Shown one piece after another: positions 5,764-9,748 of a DNA stretch of 9,748 bases; position 1 is the stretch's first letter; each line of letters begins with the position of its first letter. The stretch comes from an uncultured Chthonomonas sp. (GTDB lineage: Bacteria > Armatimonadota > Chthonomonadetes > Chthonomonadales > CAJBBX01): contig CAISOI010000727.1 in NCBI GenBank assembly GCA_903886985.1, positions 1 to 9,748 on the forward strand. Reading direction: 5' to 3'. The notes under the pieces were generated by a model. That model ran no database searches. It was given only the letters and a program-made list of their open reading frames with translations, and was not told the origin of the DNA. The position numbers and the translations under genes are program-made.

Positions 5764-7178
5764 ACGTCGGTAAGGCGTTGATCACGCGTGTCATAGTGGA
5801 AAGTTAAGGTGCGATAATCGAGTCCCAGTAGCTGCAAAATGGTTCCATGCAAGTCTGCAACGGTAACTACATCCTTTACCGCCTGATAGCCGAATTCATC
5901 CGTTTCGCCATGGGTTACACCGCCCCGAATTCCCCCGCCAGCCATCCACATACTGAATCCACGTTTATGATGGTCTCGCCCATCCTTTCCTTCGGCAAAC
6001 GGAGTGCGCCCAAACTCACCGGTCCAAATTACCAATGTATCTTCCAACATTCCCCGTCGGCTTAAATCGGAGAGCAATGCTGCAACGGGTCCGTCGGTAG
6101 ACTTGCATAGGCTGCGCAACTGATTTGAGTTGTCGCTGTGAGTATCCCAGGGCTGTCCGGTCATCATTACTTGAACAAATCGGACTCCACGCTCAGTCAA
6201 TCGACGCGCCATGAGACATTGTCGCCCGTAAGTAGCGGTTTCGGGTTTATCAATTCCATATTCCGCAAGAATGTGAGCGGGTTCTTTGGAAATGTCGAGA
6301 GCATCCGTCGCGGCTAGCTGCATCCGCGCAGCAAGTTCAAAGTTTGCAATCCGAGCTTCCAGTTCAAGGTTATCTGATCGATCTCGCAGGTGTTCTCGAT
6401 TCATCTGCTGCAACAGCCGAAGTCGGGAGTCCGCTGCTTCCTGAGGCACATTGATCTCCAGATTCAAAATGGGTGATTTATCCGTTGCGCGAACCGGCAT
6501 TCCCTGATAAAGCGGCGGCATCCATCCACTAGACCAATTTCGTGCACCATCAACTGGTAGTCCCGCAGGATTGAGCAGAGCGACATATGCGGGGAGATTT
6601 TGGCTCTCCGTACCCAAACCATAGGTAACCCATGAACCAAACGTCGGTCGGCCCGCCTGAGGCATTCCAGTATGCATATGGCAACACGCCTGCTCATGAT
6701 TCTCGTGCTCTGAAACCATCGAACGAATAAGCGCGATTCGATCGGCGTGAGTACCCAAACTGGGCAATAGCTCGCTCAGTTCCATCCCACTATGCCCGTG
6801 TCGGTTAAAGCGGAAAGGACTACCGAGCCAGACGCCTGTCTTCTTCGCGTCAACATCATTGACGAATCCGGTTCCCGGCTTTTCTCCAGCGCGTTTGTTC
6901 AGCTCAACTTTGGGATCAAAAAGGTCAACTTGACTGGGACCGCCGTTCTGGAATAGGTAGATAACACGTTTGGCGCGGGCAGGCAAAGGCGATCGCTTTG
7001 GAAGCAGATTGTAAGCAGCCTGCACGTCAGGCTTCGCCTGCGCTTCCTCCGCAAGCATCATGGCGAGAGCAATCGCACCTGAACCTGCACCAAGCCTTGA
7101 GAAAAGCTCGCGGCGGGACAGCAAGTTCAATAGATGACCACGTGGGTCGATGGGTGGATCGTCGTCAAGATGATGCAT
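5727..7178 (-). CDS. DUF1501 family protein, Tat-exported, alkaline-phosphatase/sulfatase-like fold
   Basis: The 483-residue protein starts with a twin-arginine signal: SRRELFSR at 21-28, then a Gly/Ala-rich hydrophobic stretch to about 43 and AEEAQA as cleavage region. That suggests export after cytoplasmic folding. The body fits DUF1501: RVIYLFQNGGPSQVDLFDPK (71-90), the His-rich EHENHEQACCHMHTG (157-171), FGSWVTYGLG (180-189), WDTHSDN (344-350), TGEFGRTPF (386-394), GRDHH (400-404) and the end motif RDQRLTDVHAANIV. Members are related to the alkaline phosphatase superfamily and often annotated as sulfatase-like, but no activity is established. GGAAAG lies eight bases before the ATG at 7178. 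It lies 38 bases after the DUF1549/DUF1553 gene, the standard order, so they are very likely one operon and work together at the cell envelope. Confidence 0.93.
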   Translation of the reverse strand: MHHLDDDPPIDPRGHLLNLLSRRELFSRLGAGSGAIALAMMLAEEAQAKPDVQAAYNLLPKRSPLPARAKRVIYLFQNGGPSQVDLFDPKVELNKRAGEKPGTGFVNDVDAKKTGVWLGSPFRFNRHGHSGMELSELLPSLGTHADRIALIRSMVSEHENHEQACCHMHTGMPQAGRPTFGSWVTYGLGTESQNLPAYVALLNPAGLPVDGARNWSSGWMPPLYQGMPVRATDKSPILNLEINVPQEAADSRLRLLQQMNREHLRDRSDNLELEARIANFELAARMQLAATDALDISKEPAHILAEYGIDKPETATYGRQCLMARRLTERGVRFVQVMMTGQPWDTHSDNSNQLRSLCKSTDGPVAALLSDLSRRGMLEDTLVIWTGEFGRTPFAEGKDGRDHHKRGFSMWMAGGGIRGGVTHGETDEFGYQAVKDVVTVADLHGTILQLLGLDYRTLTFHYDTRDQRLTDVHAANIVSNILS

Positions 7179-7216
7179 GTTTAGTTCTTTCCAACTTCAA
7201 TTCAATTCCTTCAATA

Positions 7217-9748
7217 TCAATCAACATAGATAAACTCATCTGAACTCAACAATGTTAGACACAAGTCGGCGAGAGCAGATTTGGATGCAACTGCTTTCCA
7301 TTTGTCCGACCGACTGTAAACTTCCTGCTGATCCTTCAAAAACTGTTCTCCGCGAGCGAGTTCCTTAATAGACGGGTCTCGCTGAAGCGCAATGCGATAT
7401 GCCTCAACAACCGTGGACGGAACTGTGCCTGACTTCCCCGCCATGCTGCCCGCTATCCGTTCTGCCATTCGCTGCGACTGAGCAGCATAAAAGCTGCCAT
7501 TCAGAAGTGCCAGTGACTGCGTGGGCGTTGTGGAGACAGTTCTACGAGTGCAGTTGGTTTCCATCACCGGCGTATCGAAGGTGTTTAGGAGAGTCACTGG
7601 GCGAGATCGCCGGACGAGAAGATATATTGATCGTCTCCCGACCTTCTCTTCGCCGACTACCGTTATTTCTCCGCTCGGTTTTGCTTCCTCTCCCACTGGC
7701 TCTCCATACATTTTGGTATCCAGGGTCCCCGCCGTGAACAGAACAGTATCTCGAATGATCTCGGCTTCCATCCTGCGGACATTTTGCCTCCAGAGAAGCT
7801 TATTTTCAGGATCAATACTCTTCGCAAACGTCGAATGTCCACGCGAAGATTGCTGATATGCGGTACTTGTAACGATCAGACGATGCAGCGCCTTTCGCGA
7901 CCACGGTGATGCACCGTCAATTCCGCGGGCAAAAGAGACGGCCAGCCAATCCAATAACCGTTGATTGGAAGGCAGTGCACCAGACTTGCCAAAATTCTCG
8001 ATGGTTGGAACTATCCCCGAACCGAAATGATACGCCCATATTCGATTCGCTTCGACACGGGCGGTTAACGGATTCGCTGGACTTGCGATCCAATTTGCAA
8101 GAGCAAGGCGGCGCCCTGTTGAACCAGTCACGGGGGTTACACGAAAACTCCTAAGCGTATCTGAAAGGGATGTAGGAATACCGGGCTGAACTTTGTCGCC
8201 AAACTGTGAATTCTCACCACGAATCAGGATGTGCGTATCGGGTGGCGGCGAATCTTGATCATAAATTCCGCGAAGTTCCGGCAAGACGATTTTGGCTTTG
8301 ATCGCTGTCTCACGGTCCGCCGTAAACTTAGTGAATACTGCGCTGAATTCAGCATACTCTTTCTTGAGCGAGGCAGTATCCGGATCCAAAACACTCTTGT
8401 ATTTTGCAACAAGGGTTTTCTGAGTAGGACTTTGGGATGCCGGTGCAACAGCAGAGGCTGACTGCAGCGGAATTCGGTCCGCCTCAGGTAAAGCAGCCAA
8501 TTTGCTGCTGGTCCAGAGTTTTCGATACTTCGCTACAAGATCTGCCGACTTCTTGTCCAGTTGCTTAATCGCTGCGTCCATTCGCTCATTAGTTGCCTTG
8601 GCGTGAGCTTGATCCGATAAAGTTCCCGCTACAATCTGCCTTCGGCTCGTGGGAAGCAATACTCCATCCGGTCGGATTGCTCCCGCCAGAATTGCCTGCA
8701 TACTGTAGTAATCCTTCTGCGTGAATGGTTCATATTTATGATCGTGGCAGCGGGCACATTGGAGGGTCACACCCAGTGTTGAAGAAACGAGGATGGTCTG
8801 GGTATCGTGCAGCATCCGATATTGGTATTCCGTAAACTGGTGTGTGTTGAAATCGTCCCGCGTGGCATCGACCGCAGTTCTTAGAAATCCAGTTGCAGTG
8901 ATGGCTGCCTCGATCTCAGGTGTCCAAGCGGGGGCATTCTTGTAATCGAACATCTCATCCCCTGCTATCTGCTCTTTCAGAAACCGATCATAGGGTATAT
9001 CCGCATTCAAACTCCGGATTACATAATCGCGGTATCGCCATGCGTTCGGTCGAATTCGATCTTCTTCGAGAACTCCCTCGCTGTCGGCGTACCCTGCCGT
9101 GTCTAACCAGTGCCTCGCCCATCTCTCCCCATAACGCGGATCTCCCAACAGTCGATCCACAACCCGAACATAAGCATCAGGATTAGGGTCCGCCAGAAAC
9201 TTGTCAACCTCTTCATGAGTTGGAGGCAGACCGATCAAATCGAGACACACGCGCCGAATCAAGGTTCTCTTATCGGCAGGAGCGGAAAAAGTGATACCGA
9301 CACGTTTAAGATCGACCAGCAAAAAGCGGTCAATTGGGTTCGGAGCATATACAAAGGGAATCGGAGTTTGTGGTGGATCGGCGGCAATTGGTGCGGCAAA
9401 TGCCCAATGGCCAGCACGGCGACCAGTGCCCTGTGCTCCTCCGCTGATCCAGTCCCCGATCATCTTGATTTCGTCGGGTTTCAGTTTGCTCGGAGTTGGC
9501 GGCATCTTGCCGCTGGAAACGAGCTTATATATAAGGCTCTTTTCTGGTTTGCCTGCGATGACCGGACTGCCAGACCGACCACCTTCTAAAACCGATCCCA
9601 GATTGGCAATCGAAAATCCGGCACTGGGCGTCTTGTCGTGGCACGAACTACATCGCTTCATCAAAACAGGCAGAATCTGCTTTTCGAAGCTGATTTTTGG
9701 GTGTGTTGTCGACTTATCGGCTCTGGTGGGAATGATCGAGAAGCCACC
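7217..9748 (-). CDS. Planctomycete cytochrome c / DUF1549 / DUF1553 (PSD1) protein (5' end outside window)
   Basis: The frame is open to the right edge, with 843 visible residues; the TTG at 9664 is not the start, because the typical opening ISFEKQILPVLMKRCSSCH spans it. Residues about 19-105 form the planctomycete cytochrome c domain: heme motif CSSCH at 33-37 and KMPPT at 81-85, whose Met is a likely axial ligand. DUF1549 covers about 136-358, from NPIDRFLL through RVCLDLIGLPPT, YGERWARHWLDTAGYADS and a second CxxCH (CARCHDHKYEPF, 331-342). A Lys/Ala-rich helical linker (about 383-490) follows, then PPDTHILIRG. DUF1553 covers about 546-800, with LANWIASPANPLTARVEANR, NVRRMEAEIIRD and TTPTQSLALLN. 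The end LADLCLTLLSSDEFIYVD is typical. Likely an exported c-type cytochrome; biochemical role undetermined. First gene of the pair with DUF1501. Confidence 0.94.
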   Translation of the reverse strand, partial: GGFSIIPTRADKSTTHPKISFEKQILPVLMKRCSSCHDKTPSAGFSIANLGSVLEGGRSGSPVIAGKPEKSLIYKLVSSGKMPPTPSKLKPDEIKMIGDWISGGAQGTGRRAGHWAFAAPIAADPPQTPIPFVYAPNPIDRFLLVDLKRVGITFSAPADKRTLIRRVCLDLIGLPPTHEEVDKFLADPNPDAYVRVVDRLLGDPRYGERWARHWLDTAGYADSEGVLEEDRIRPNAWRYRDYVIRSLNADIPYDRFLKEQIAGDEMFDYKNAPAWTPEIEAAITATGFLRTAVDATRDDFNTHQFTEYQYRMLHDTQTILVSSTLGVTLQCARCHDHKYEPFTQKDYYSMQAILAGAIRPDGVLLPTSRRQIVAGTLSDQAHAKATNERMDAAIKQLDKKSADLVAKYRKLWTSSKLAALPEADRIPLQSASAVAPASQSPTQKTLVAKYKSVLDPDTASLKKEYAEFSAVFTKFTADRETAIKAKIVLPELRGIYDQDSPPPDTHILIRGENSQFGDKVQPGIPTSLSDTLRSFRVTPVTGSTGRRLALANWIASPANPLTARVEANRIWAYHFGSGIVPTIENFGKSGALPSNQRLLDWLAVSFARGIDGASPWSRKALHRLIVTSTAYQQSSRGHSTFAKSIDPENKLLWRQNVRRMEAEIIRDTVLFTAGTLDTKMYGEPVGEEAKPSGEITVVGEEKVGRRSIYLLVRRSRPVTLLNTFDTPVMETNCTRRTVSTTPTQSLALLNGSFYAAQSQRMAERIAGSMAGKSGTVPSTVVEAYRIALQRDPSIKELARGEQFLKDQQEVYSRSDKWKAVASKSALADLCLTLLSSDEFIYVD

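Noticed and set aside
9110..9589. 159-residue open frame antisense to the cytochrome c/DUF1549 gene
   Set aside because: No recognisable domain, no good ribosome site, and the opposite strand carries a clear conserved domain order over the whole span.

Overview
The window most likely comes from a planctomycete-type bacterium (Planctomycetota; Armatimonadota or Verrucomicrobiota are possible). The strongest clue is the minus-strand pair at the right end: a protein with planctomycete cytochrome c, DUF1549 and DUF1553 domains, followed by a Tat-exported DUF1501 protein. This is a hallmark gene pair of those phyla. Base composition is moderate, and no RNA genes, CRISPR arrays, insertion sequences or phage genes are visible.

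Left part (1-1760, plus strand). The 3' part of a retropepsin-like aspartic protease with a C-terminal PDZ domain enters from the left edge. Next comes a secreted protein built from two tandem Spy/CpxP-like helical units between Gly/Arg-rich tails, closed by a clear intrinsic terminator.

Middle left (1763-3786, plus strand). A good sigma70-like promoter sits directly behind that terminator and leads into an exported SGNH/GDSL hydrolase. An unrecognised 151-residue protein and a membrane-anchored TlpA-like thioredoxin follow. The last two start with TTG behind near-identical Shine-Dalgarno regions and are 31 bases apart, so they are probably cotranscribed.

Middle right (3838-5763). A BadF/BadG/BcrA/BcrD-family sugar kinase (N-acetylglucosamine kinase-like) lies on the minus strand. 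Divergent from it is a 144-residue one-pass membrane protein, translationally coupled to a 94-residue membrane protein. The second appears to be a decaying paralog of the first: homology continues past an in-frame TAA, an in-frame TGA and a one-base frameshift.

Right part (5727-9748, minus strand). DUF1501 protein and, upstream of it, the large cytochrome c/DUF1549/DUF1553 protein, which runs off the right edge. The theme is cell-envelope and exported proteins. No known defence or mobile system is present; the most unusual items are the broken paralog pair and the duplicated Spy-like protein.
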